Assembly: GCF_900112495.1 (NCBI RefSeq)
Contig: NZ_FOMA01000010.1
Location: 1 to 64,000, forward strand
Origin: Bacillus sp. OV322
GTDB taxonomy: Bacteria > Bacillota > Bacilli > Bacillales > DSM-1321
DNA length: 64,000 bases
Direction: 5' to 3'
Shown: piece by piece, positions 44,086-51,590 of the stretch
Position numbering within the stretch: position 1 is the stretch's first letter
Layout of the letters: each line of letters opens with the position of its first letter
The notes under the pieces: generated by a model
Databases searched by the model: none
Told to the model about the DNA's origin: nothing
Seen by the model: the letters and a program-made list of their open reading frames with translations, nothing else
Made by a program: the position numbers and the translations under genes

Positions 44086-45390
44086 TTGGCAAAAAAACCA
44101 GAACAAACACCACATGAACCTTCCTTATTGAATAAAAAATTCACAAGAAGAGATATGCTGAAAACGGCAGGCGCAGGCGGTGTCGGCGTGCTGATAGGTG
44201 CATCGGGCCTCGGCGGCATTCTTTCTTTGGCGAATGCTGAGGCGGACCGCAGCCAGGCAGATAAGGGTACGGACATCGTGTCCTTTTATGGGAAGCATCA
44301 GTCAGGAATTGTTACAGAAACACAAAATCACCTGTATTTTGTTTCGTTGGATACTACAGCTTCAAACAGGCTGGAACTGATTCAATTATTCAAGGACTGG
44401 ACAGAGGCTGCTGCAAGGCTGACAAAAGGCAAACCGGTAGGAGACCAGTCCCCAAACGGATTTCTTCCGCCAAAGGATACAGGTGACGCGGCTGGTTTAT
44501 CGCCATCAAACTTAACGATTACTTTCGGGGTGGGGCCAACCCTTTTTATGAAAGAGGGTAAAGACCGATACGGTTTAAAGCATAAACAGGCTAAGGAACT
44601 AAAAGAGCTCCCTGCGTTTTCACTTGATGCACTTGAGGATAAATGGTCAGGCGGTGACATCTGCATCCAGGCATGCGCCGATGATCTTCAGGTGGCCTTT
44701 CATGCTGTTCGTAATCTTGTGAGAATTGCAAGAGGAAAAGCTGTCATCCGCTGGGCACAAACGGGATTTCAGCGTTCAAAGCAGGCGGATCATGGAAAGG
44801 AAACCCCAAGGAACTTATTCGGATTTAAAGACGGGACCGTCAATCCGGACGTCAAAAAAGCCAGAGACATGAATAACGAGGTTTTCGTTACCCCTGGCAG
44901 CGATAAAGATTGGATGGTTAACGGCAGCTATATGGTCGTCAGGCGCATTCAAATGTTTATTGAGGTTTGGGACAGGACGACGCTGAAGGAACAGGAAAAA
45001 ACATTTGGCCGACATCGGGACAGCGGGGCGCCGCTAGGCTCGCTGCGCGAATTTGATAAAGCAGATTTTGAAAAAAAGGATGAAAACGGACAGTCCATCA
45101 TACCTGCTGCTTCCCATATGAGTTCTGCCCATGGAGATGGAAAGCAGCAAATTCTGCGGAGAGCCTATTCATATGCTGATGGCATGGATCCCAAAACAGG
45201 CAGCTTTGATGCTGGCCTATTGTTCATTTGTTTTCAGAAAAGCCCAAGCAAACAGTTTATCCCCATTCAGGAACGCCTTGCTAAAAACGATAAACTAAAT
45301 GAATATACCGTTCACCGCGGCAGTGCCATTTTTGCCTGCTTGCCGGGAGTCAAACAGGGCGGATATATAGGAGAGACACTATTTGCATAA
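44086..45390 (+). CDS. efeB: Tat-exported DyP-type haem peroxidase EfeB
   Basis: 434 residues. A twin-arginine signal (F-T-R-R-D-M-L-K, hydrophobic stretch to about residue 50) exports the folded protein. The DyP signature G-F-K-D-G-T-V-N-P (about 243-251) and a downstream haem-ligand region (R-R-A-Y-S-Y) are present. EfeB oxidises ferrous iron or recovers iron from haem at the cell surface. A TTG start directly follows the efeO stop, with CGGAGGAAT as ribosome site. Second gene of the operon. Confidence 0.94.
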   Translation: MAKKPEQTPHEPSLLNKKFTRRDMLKTAGAGGVGVLIGASGLGGILSLANAEADRSQADKGTDIVSFYGKHQSGIVTETQNHLYFVSLDTTASNRLELIQLFKDWTEAAARLTKGKPVGDQSPNGFLPPKDTGDAAGLSPSNLTITFGVGPTLFMKEGKDRYGLKHKQAKELKELPAFSLDALEDKWSGGDICIQACADDLQVAFHAVRNLVRIARGKAVIRWAQTGFQRSKQADHGKETPRNLFGFKDGTVNPDVKKARDMNNEVFVTPGSDKDWMVNGSYMVVRRIQMFIEVWDRTTLKEQEKTFGRHRDSGAPLGSLREFDKADFEKKDENGQSIIPAASHMSSAHGDGKQQILRRAYSYADGMDPKTGSFDAGLLFICFQKSPSKQFIPIQERLAKNDKLNEYTVHRGSAIFACLPGVKQGGYIGETLFA

Positions 45391-45422
45391 TGGTGTCCTC
45401 TTTCTTGAAGGAGAGAAACTCG

Positions 45423-47165
45423 ATGATATCCCCAAAACGAAGATCGATAGCCATATTAATTTTTTGTTTGTGCATGCTGTTTGGCGCTGCCCCTACAGGA
45501 CATGCCGAGGATAATACGGACGGACTGTTTATGTACATTGGCGACAGCTTAATGAAAGCAAAAGCAGGGGATTTAAAAGCCGTTTCCGTAAATATGAGCC
45601 AGTTCAGCAAAGAATGGAATTCAAGCAAAAAAGAGGGTAAAAAAGCAAAACGGGTGGATAAACATCTTCTTGAAGTAGAAAAATCCTTAAAAGCAGGGGG
45701 GAATCCTGCAGAAATCAATACCCTTCTTTCTGCTCTTTCAGGCTCTCTCGCTGCCTATGATAAGGAGCAGAAACCTGATGACAGCAGTGAGGGAAAAGCA
45801 CGTGTTAAAGCCATGCTTCCTATAGCTGACAGCTTGAAGTCTAAGGTGGAAAGTAAAGACTTCAATGCTGCAAAATCAGAATACCAAAATCTTATGTCTG
45901 CATGGACTGATGCAGAAAATGATGTGCGCAAGATAAGTGTTGCATCGTATGGTGATATTGAGAAGTATATGGCCTTCGTCAGAATTGCCATTACCCAGGA
46001 GCCTGCAGATCCTGCAAAGGCAAAAGAGAATATAGCAGAGTTGAAAGAATCAATCAATGGTTTGCTGACTGGCAACATCAAAAAGTCTATAAAAGGAAAT
46101 TATTCATTAACTGATGTTTCCGAGCGGTTAGAACAAAGTAAAGACTACATAGAAGACGGCAAGAATAAACAGGCAATAAGCAGCCTTAATCAAATCCTGA
46201 ACATTTGGCCGATGGTTGAAGGTGATGTTTCGACAAGGGACAGCAAACTTTACAGTGATATGGAAACGAAGGTTCCCTCAAGCATCTCACTGCTTCAATC
46301 CAAAAAACCTCAAACAAAAGAGGCGAAGGCCATTATTGAAGATTTGCATGACAGACTGAATCCCTTACTGAAAGATACCAGCTATTCCATGTGGGATGCT
46401 GCCCTGATTCTTCTCAGAGAAGGATTAGAAGCTCTCCTGATCGTGGCAACGCTGTTATCCTTCCTGAAGAAAGTAAATCAGGGAGACAAGCAAAAATGGA
46501 TATGGGCAGGTGTCGCAGCAGGACTTGCTGCAAGCTCCGTGCTCGCTGTCATTATAAACATTCTATTTTCCAGAATCACAGCCGCTTCAAGCAGGGAATA
46601 TATTGAAGGCCTGGTCGGAATTGCGGCTGTCATCATGATGCTGACTGTAGGCGCTTGGCTTCACAGCAAATCCAATGTAAACGGCTGGAACCGTTATATT
46701 AATAAGCAGATGGGAGAGGCCATTGCTACAGGAAGCCTATTCTCTTTCGCTTTTATCAGCTTTCTCTCCATTTTTAGAGAAGGTGCTGAAACCATCATTT
46801 TTTATACAGGCATGGCGCCATATATGAGTTTAAAGCAGCTTGTTATTGGAATTGTAATTGCGCTTGCCATTCTGGCGGTAATTGGATTTATCATCATTCA
46901 TTACAGTGTGAAAGTGCCAATCCGCTTATTCTTCATGGCTGCAACATTACTGATTTACGTATTGTCCTTTAAAGTACTTGGAATCAGCATTCATTCTCTC
47001 CAGGTTTCACAGCTTATTTCTGCACATACGATTCATTCTTTCCCATTCATTGAATGGATTGGACTTTATCCTACGGCAGAAACTCTAGTGCCGCAGGCAG
47101 TGCTGATCCTGATTATTATACTAGCAGGCTATTGGATTAAAAAAAGAAATCAAACAGCTTTATAA
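45423..47165 (+). CDS. efeU: EfeU/FTR1-type iron permease
   Basis: 580 residues from the ATG at 45423 with AAGGAGAG upstream. After a signal peptide (about 1-28) comes an extracytoplasmic helical domain of about 290 residues, then seven membrane helices. Two iron-binding R-E-G-x-E motifs are present: R-E-G-L-E near residue 330 and R-E-G-A-E near 450, as in yeast Ftr1p. The long soluble N-terminal part is like YwbL of Bacillus. Last gene of the Fur-controlled operon, followed by a terminator. Confidence 0.94.
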   Translation: MISPKRRSIAILIFCLCMLFGAAPTGHAEDNTDGLFMYIGDSLMKAKAGDLKAVSVNMSQFSKEWNSSKKEGKKAKRVDKHLLEVEKSLKAGGNPAEINTLLSALSGSLAAYDKEQKPDDSSEGKARVKAMLPIADSLKSKVESKDFNAAKSEYQNLMSAWTDAENDVRKISVASYGDIEKYMAFVRIAITQEPADPAKAKENIAELKESINGLLTGNIKKSIKGNYSLTDVSERLEQSKDYIEDGKNKQAISSLNQILNIWPMVEGDVSTRDSKLYSDMETKVPSSISLLQSKKPQTKEAKAIIEDLHDRLNPLLKDTSYSMWDAALILLREGLEALLIVATLLSFLKKVNQGDKQKWIWAGVAAGLAASSVLAVIINILFSRITAASSREYIEGLVGIAAVIMMLTVGAWLHSKSNVNGWNRYINKQMGEAIATGSLFSFAFISFLSIFREGAETIIFYTGMAPYMSLKQLVIGIVIALAILAVIGFIIIHYSVKVPIRLFFMAATLLIYVLSFKVLGISIHSLQVSQLISAHTIHSFPFIEWIGLYPTAETLVPQAVLILIIILAGYWIKKRNQTAL

Positions 47166-47205
47166 ATGGGGAGGCGCCCAAGCCGGCCCTTAAGCTCGAA
47201 AATGA

Positions 47206-47241
47206 AAAAAAGGTTCCCCCTATGGAGGGAACCTTTTTTTA
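47206..47241. terminator. Terminator between efeU and the DUF4395 gene
   Basis: AAAAAGGTTCCCCC pairs with GGAGGGAACCTTTTTTT, bidirectional. Confidence 0.9.
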
Positions 47242-47246
47242 GTATC

Positions 47247-47678
47247 TTACGTTCCGGATCTAGATTTGCGGTATCGATATTGCTGCCACTGAAAGCGGAT
47301 AAAACATCCGATGCAAAAGCCAAGGATGGCAACAAAGGCGGCTAGTGCTACCATAATGGTGAAAACATATCCCGCTATCGTCCACCCTATAAGGAAGCTT
47401 GCTAAACCAAGGGCAAGGCACACAACAGCGATGACCTGATTAAATTGCTGCTGGCTATGTTCCTCCGGTATATATGAAGAAGGAGATTTCCTTAGAAACA
47501 GTTTTGCAAGCCTCATAACAGGATTATAATTGAAAACCAGACCAAGCAGACCGGCGAGTAAAGGGATGGCCAGAATCCACTCCTGTCCTGAAATCCAAGA
47601 AGATAGTACGCTTAACACAATGAACCACTGATTTGTCCTGACAAGGGGACGGGGAATGGTCCGCACTGTATTCTGCAA
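47247..47678 (-). CDS. DUF4395 membrane protein
   Basis: 143 residues. The start of the family (I-P-R-P-L-V-R-T-N-Q) appears a few residues after a TTG that is preceded by GAAAGGTGGGG; the longer in-frame stretch upstream has no ribosome site. Four hydrophobic segments lie in two pairs (about 20-60 and 90-130), with a basic C-terminus. Function is unknown. Genes of this family often neighbour thioredoxin-like or transport genes; here it is single and convergent with the efe operon. Confidence 0.8.
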   Translation of the reverse strand: MQNTVRTIPRPLVRTNQWFIVLSVLSSWISGQEWILAIPLLAGLLGLVFNYNPVMRLAKLFLRKSPSSYIPEEHSQQQFNQVIAVVCLALGLASFLIGWTIAGYVFTIMVALAAFVAILGFCIGCFIRFQWQQYRYRKSRSGT

Positions 47679-47864
47679 GTTAATCCCCACCTTTCTTATA
47701 AATTTTATCTGTTTTTTATATTTTATAAATAATTCTTTCTTTTGTGAAGGATAAAGCTCGCATAAACCCAAGAAGGAATATAATGGATGCGGGGAGAATA
47801 ATAAGGGAACTGCCATATTGTTTGAAAAATCAGGAATATTGTTTAATTACCAGGAGAAAGAAGT

Positions 47865-49367
47865 GTGTTTATGAAAATTAGAGAGCTTGTTTCTCATCTT
47901 TTTCACGCAGATATTTCAGGAGATGAACAAACAGAAATTACCGGTCTTAAAATGGATTCCAGAAAAGTGAAACCTGGAGATTTGTTTATGTGTGTTCCGG
48001 GGATAAAGGGATTTTTAGAGGACAGGAGCCAATACGCCCAGGCTGCAGTTGATGCAGGTGCTGCGGCACTGCTGCTTGAAAGAGATGTTAATGTTAGTGT
48101 TCCTAAAATATTTGTTAAAGATGTTCGCGCTGCTATGTCAATATTATCAGCAGCTTTTTACGGGAATCCAAGCAAGGAAATGAAAGTGATTGGAGTCACT
48201 GGTACGAATGGAAAGACAACTACTTCACATATCTTAGAATCTATACTTAAAAAAGCCGGAAAAGAAACGGGAATGATGGGAAATATCGGTGTCAGTATAG
48301 GCGGAAAGCTTTTTGAAACAGACATCAACACTCAGGAGCCTCCCGTTCTGCAGGGAAATCTCCGGAAAATGCGGAATGCACAAGCAGAGTACTGTGTGAT
48401 GGAAGTCACTTCACAGGGGCTTGATATGGGAAGAGTGATAGGGACTCATTTCAGAACAGCAATTTTTACAAATCTCTCAATTGACCATCTTGATTACCAT
48501 GGCACAATGGATGCTTACCGGGAAACCAAAGGCCTTTTATTTAGCCGGCTTGGGAATGGCATTTTTTCATCCGAAGCAGAAAAGCAGTACAGCGTTATTA
48601 ACCATGATGATTCTTCAGCTCCCTATTTTAAAAGAATAACTGCATCTGAAGTTATTTCTTATGGAATTGAAACGTCAGCGGATGTTATGGCAAAAGACAT
48701 AAAGATGACTGCAGCTGGTACGGAATTTACATTGATTACTACTGATGGACATAAGCATATCAAAACCAGGATGATTGGAAGGTTCAATTTATACAATATT
48801 CTCGCTGCAGCCGCTGCTCTTGCTGAAAAAATCTCGCTGGATACAATTGCGGAAAGCGTAAGGGAGGGCGGGAATGCACCAGGGAGAATGGAAATCATTG
48901 ATGATGGACAAAATTTCCTGGCCATTGCAGATTATGCCCATACTCCAGATGCACTGGAAAAGGCGCTTACGGCACTGAAGGAATTTGCACAAGGAAGAAT
49001 CATAACGGTTTTTGGCTGCGGAGGAAATAGAGATACGGGCAAAAGACAAGTTATGGGAGCAATTGCGCAAAAATACAGCGATTATGTCATTATCACTTCA
49101 GATAATCCAAGGGATGAAAATCCTGATGATATCATAAATGAAATTGCGGCAGGCTTTACAGGGGAACATGTTTCCTATTGTAAGGAAGCGGACCGCCGAA
49201 CGGCCATTGGCAAAGCAATTGAACAGGCGGGGACTGGAGATATCGTGTTTGTTGCAGGAAAAGGACATGAAACTTATCAGATCATTCAGGGAGAACATAT
49301 ATATTTTGATGATAGAGAAGAAATCCGGAAAGGGATAAAGAAGGTGAAAAACAGAAGTAATTTATAA
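47865..49367 (+). CDS. MurE-like UDP-MurNAc-tripeptide ligase, standalone
   Basis: 500 residues. Three Mur-ligase domains are complete: an N-terminal UDP-binding part (about 1-100), the ATP loop G-V-T-G-T-N-G-K-T-T (about 110-119), a T-S-Q-G-L family motif, and the C-terminal domain. The D-N-P-R motif (T-S-D-N-P-R near residue 415) is the signature for adding meso-diaminopimelate. The GTG start sits 8 nt from AGGAG; an ATG two codons later is possible. It is not in a dcw division cluster: neighbours are a DUF4395 gene and a mini protein. It is therefore probably a second murE beside the usual one. Confidence 0.9.
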   Translation: MFMKIRELVSHLFHADISGDEQTEITGLKMDSRKVKPGDLFMCVPGIKGFLEDRSQYAQAAVDAGAAALLLERDVNVSVPKIFVKDVRAAMSILSAAFYGNPSKEMKVIGVTGTNGKTTTSHILESILKKAGKETGMMGNIGVSIGGKLFETDINTQEPPVLQGNLRKMRNAQAEYCVMEVTSQGLDMGRVIGTHFRTAIFTNLSIDHLDYHGTMDAYRETKGLLFSRLGNGIFSSEAEKQYSVINHDDSSAPYFKRITASEVISYGIETSADVMAKDIKMTAAGTEFTLITTDGHKHIKTRMIGRFNLYNILAAAAALAEKISLDTIAESVREGGNAPGRMEIIDDGQNFLAIADYAHTPDALEKALTALKEFAQGRIITVFGCGGNRDTGKRQVMGAIAQKYSDYVIITSDNPRDENPDDIINEIAAGFTGEHVSYCKEADRRTAIGKAIEQAGTGDIVFVAGKGHETYQIIQGEHIYFDDREEIRKGIKKVKNRSNL

Positions 49368-49451
49368 TAATTATAAACTAATATTGATTATTAATTATAA
49401 TGTTATATAATATATATTAAAGAACTATAGCAAGAAGAGGAGGACACCAGA

Positions 49452-49571
49452 ATGGCTGCTGTAAAAATATGCGAAAATTGCGGATCTCCTATTAAAAAAC
49501 TCAAGCATTCCATCCTATGTCAATGCAATCATAAAATTTTAACCGGACATCCTGTTCAAAAAAAGCAATAA
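49452..49571 (+). CDS. Mini zinc-ribbon protein, unknown (39 aa)
   Basis: 39 residues, unrecognised. It has a strong AGAGGAGG ribosome site, an ATG start and four cysteines in two pairs (C-E-N-C-G and C-Q-C), followed by a basic H-K-I-L-T-G-H tail, suggesting a zinc ribbon. It lies 84 nt after murE in the same direction, after an AT-rich stretch, and before a terminator-like hairpin, so it may be its own unit. A DNA- or RNA-binding role is possible but not supported by more than the fold guess. Confidence 0.65.
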   Translation: MAAVKICENCGSPIKKLKHSILCQCNHKILTGHPVQKKQ

Positions 49572-49602
49572 TCCATAAAAAACTGGACAAGATAAACTTG
49601 CA

Positions 49603-49640
49603 AGCCGATTTATCCTCATATTGATGAATCGGTTTTTTTA
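49603..49640 (+). terminator. Terminator after the mini zinc-ribbon gene
   Basis: GCCGATTTAT pairs imperfectly with ATGAATCGGT around a 12-nt loop, followed by TTTTTTT. Confidence 0.7.
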
Positions 49641-49989
49641 ATGTTCATCAACCTAAATGAATGTATGACATTCATTTAGATATGAAGGCATTAGCCTAAA
49701 AAGCCAATAAATTAGTGATTGATTAGATTTCCCTTTATAATAGAAATAAATTTTGAAACGAAGCGCCGATTCATCCGTACATATAGGGAGAGATAAAATA
49801 GTACAATTCCGTAAGAAGCTTTAATCGCGGAATGGACAAGGATATCAGGTAACCGGTTTTCTGGGGTATCCTGTCTTCTGTACAGTATAATGAAGAAATA
49901 TGGAACATTACGGCAGGAGGTGCCTGGGATTTGATCATTGCCGCTCTATAGGAAGTGTATAGTGAAATGGCTTTGGTTTTCCTGACACA
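49641..49989. other. Long leader region of the CNNM gene
   Basis: No gene. It holds a perfect 11-bp-arm palindrome (49653-49679), a set of potential hairpins at 49801-49883, and an AGGAGGT followed at suitable distance by a six-codon frame starting TTG at 49931. The downstream gene itself lacks a clear ribosome site. Confidence 0.45.
49653..49679. promoter_or_regulatory. AT-rich palindrome, possible operator
   Basis: CTAAATGAATG (49653-49663), 5-nt centre, CATTCATTTAG (49669-49679); arms are perfect complements. No T tract follows directly, so an operator is more likely than a terminator. Confidence 0.5.
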
Positions 49990-51285
49990 TTGGATATAAC
50001 GCTAAAATTATTTCTGGTCGCAATATTAATCGCAATGACGGCTTTTTTTGTATCATCTGAATTCGCCATTGTTAAGATTAGAAGTTCGCGTATCAATCAA
50101 TTAATAGAAGAAGGCAATAAGCGTGCCATAGCAGCCAAAAAGGTAACAGATCACCTCGATGAATACCTCTCTGCCTGCCAGTTTGGCATAACAGTAACCG
50201 CATTAGGGCTGGGGTGGCTTGGGGAAAGTACGATGGAAAGATTGCTTAGCCCTTTATTTGGCATGTTGAAGCTCGATCCTTCTCTTGAACATATCATGTC
50301 ATTGGCTGCCGCCTTTGCCATTATTACCTTTTTGCATGTAGTTATGGGAGAACTGGCTCCCAAAACAGCTGCCATTCAAAAAGCAGAAGAAATTACCCTG
50401 ATGTTTGCTAAGCCTTTAATATGGTTTAATCGCATTCTTTTTCCGTTTATTTGGATTCTGAATAGTTCGGCGCGCGGCATTGCAGGATTGTTTGGGCTAA
50501 ATCCTGCTTCCGGACAGGAACATGCCCATTCTGAAGAAGAATTGAGAATTATTTTATCCGAGAGCTATGAAAGCGGAGAAATCAATCAATCTGAATATGG
50601 TTATGTGAATAATATATTTGATTTTGATGAAAGAATATCGAATGAAATTATGGTGCCCCGGACAGAAATGGTGACTATTGAAAAAACAGCAAATCTTTCA
50701 GATGTGGTAGAAATTGTACATGAAGAACAATTTACACGTTATCCAGTAACTGACGGGGACAAAGATAACATTATCGGAATGATCAATATCAAAAGCCTAT
50801 ACACGGCTGCCATTACAGAGGAAAACAGAACATCACTTTCCCTGGAAGCCTTCATTAGTCCGGTTATCCGCGTGCTTGAAACAACACCGATACATGATTT
50901 GCTTTTAAAGATGCAGAAAGAGCGGACTCATATGGCTGTTTTGACAGATGAATACGGAGGAACCGCCGGGCTTGTAACGGTTGAGGATATACTTGAAGAA
51001 ATTGTCGGAGAAATCAGAGATGAATTTGACCAGGATGAAAGGCCGCTTGTTCAAAAATTGGATGATACAAATTATATTCTTGATGCCAAAGTGCTTATTG
51101 GCGATGTGAATGATTTGCTCGGTGTAGAATTGCCTCAGCAGGATATTGATACGCTTGGCGGCTGGATGCTGACCGGAAGATACGAAATAGTAACGGGCGA
51201 CACAATTGAATATGATGGCTATGCGTTCACGGTCAAGGAAATGGATGGACATCACATTTTATACATTGAGGCAAAAAAGGTGTAA
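49990..51285 (+). CDS. CNNM/CorC-family membrane protein (YrkA/YhdP-like)
   Basis: 431 residues. The N-terminal DUF21/CNNM transmembrane domain (about 1-190: F-F-V-S-S-E-F-A-I-V-K-I-R) is followed by two CBS domains (about 210-330; M-V-P-R-T-E-M begins the first) and a CorC_HlyC domain (about 345-428). The family, once called hemolysin-like, includes magnesium or cobalt exporters such as MpfA of Bacillus. The frame is closed upstream, so the TTG at 49990 is the only sensible start, yet no good ribosome site precedes it. Long leader and weak site suggest translation control. Confidence 0.9.
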   Translation: MDITLKLFLVAILIAMTAFFVSSEFAIVKIRSSRINQLIEEGNKRAIAAKKVTDHLDEYLSACQFGITVTALGLGWLGESTMERLLSPLFGMLKLDPSLEHIMSLAAAFAIITFLHVVMGELAPKTAAIQKAEEITLMFAKPLIWFNRILFPFIWILNSSARGIAGLFGLNPASGQEHAHSEEELRIILSESYESGEINQSEYGYVNNIFDFDERISNEIMVPRTEMVTIEKTANLSDVVEIVHEEQFTRYPVTDGDKDNIIGMINIKSLYTAAITEENRTSLSLEAFISPVIRVLETTPIHDLLLKMQKERTHMAVLTDEYGGTAGLVTVEDILEEIVGEIRDEFDQDERPLVQKLDDTNYILDAKVLIGDVNDLLGVELPQQDIDTLGGWMLTGRYEIVTGDTIEYDGYAFTVKEMDGHHILYIEAKKV

Positions 51286-51290
51286 ACCAG

Positions 51291-51400
51291 TCCGCGACAG
51301 ACATAGCAACTGAAAAACAGAGGAATAATGGCTGTCCCATGCTGAATGTCTGTCGTGTGAACCTGCGGCAATAGCTTATGGCGACAGTAACTGTCGCGGA
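51291..51400 (+). ncRNA. Candidate structured RNA with mutually exclusive stems
   Basis: One 5' strand can pair in two ways. TCCGCGACAG (51291-51300) is a perfect 10-bp complement of CTGTCGCGGA (51391-51400). Overlapping CGACAGACAT (51295-51304) is a perfect 10-bp complement of ATGTCTGTCG (51346-51355). A third option is the hairpin GCGACAG-TAA-CTGTCGC (51381-51397). The last stem ends at a GGAGG ribosome site. The layout resembles a switch, but no known family is recognised. Confidence 0.5.
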
Positions 51401-51408
51401 GGAGATGC

Positions 51409-51453
51409 ATGATTTTACAATTGCCTCAGCAGAGAGGATCTCACTCCAATTGA
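51409..51453 (+). CDS. Possible 14-residue leader peptide
   Basis: ATG with GGAGGAG 6 nt upstream opens a frame of 14 codons (M-I-L-Q-L-P-Q-Q-R-G-S-H-S-N) ending in TGA. It lies between the alternative stems and the terminator, where an attenuation leader would be. Too short for any homology claim. Confidence 0.35.
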   Translation: MILQLPQQRGSHSN

Positions 51454-51477
51454 AAAAAAGCAGCATGGACAGACTTG

Positions 51478-51517
51478 GCCAGAAGGATATATCTTTGTAT
51501 CCTTCTGGCTTTTTTTC
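51478..51517 (+). terminator. Terminator upstream of mprF
   Basis: GCCAGAAGGATA pairs perfectly with TATCCTTCTGGC around a short loop, followed by TTTTTTT. It either ends the CNNM transcript or serves as an attenuator for mprF 74 nt downstream. Confidence 0.92.
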
Positions 51518-51590
51518 TTGGCGCGACATAAAATAACATGTCTTTTCATAGGGTAATTGTGTAATAATAAAGATAATCATAAGGGAATAA

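Larger units (their letters stand above)
51286..51590 (+). other. Structured intergenic region before mprF
   Basis: No ordinary gene. It holds overlapping alternative hairpins (51291-51400), a 14-codon frame with a good ribosome site (51409-51453) and a strong terminator (51478-51517). Confidence 0.6.

Noticed and set aside
51291..51400. Known manganese (yybP-ykoY) or magnesium (M-box) riboswitch
   Set aside because: Core sequences of neither class are present, despite the adjacent metal-transport-like gene.
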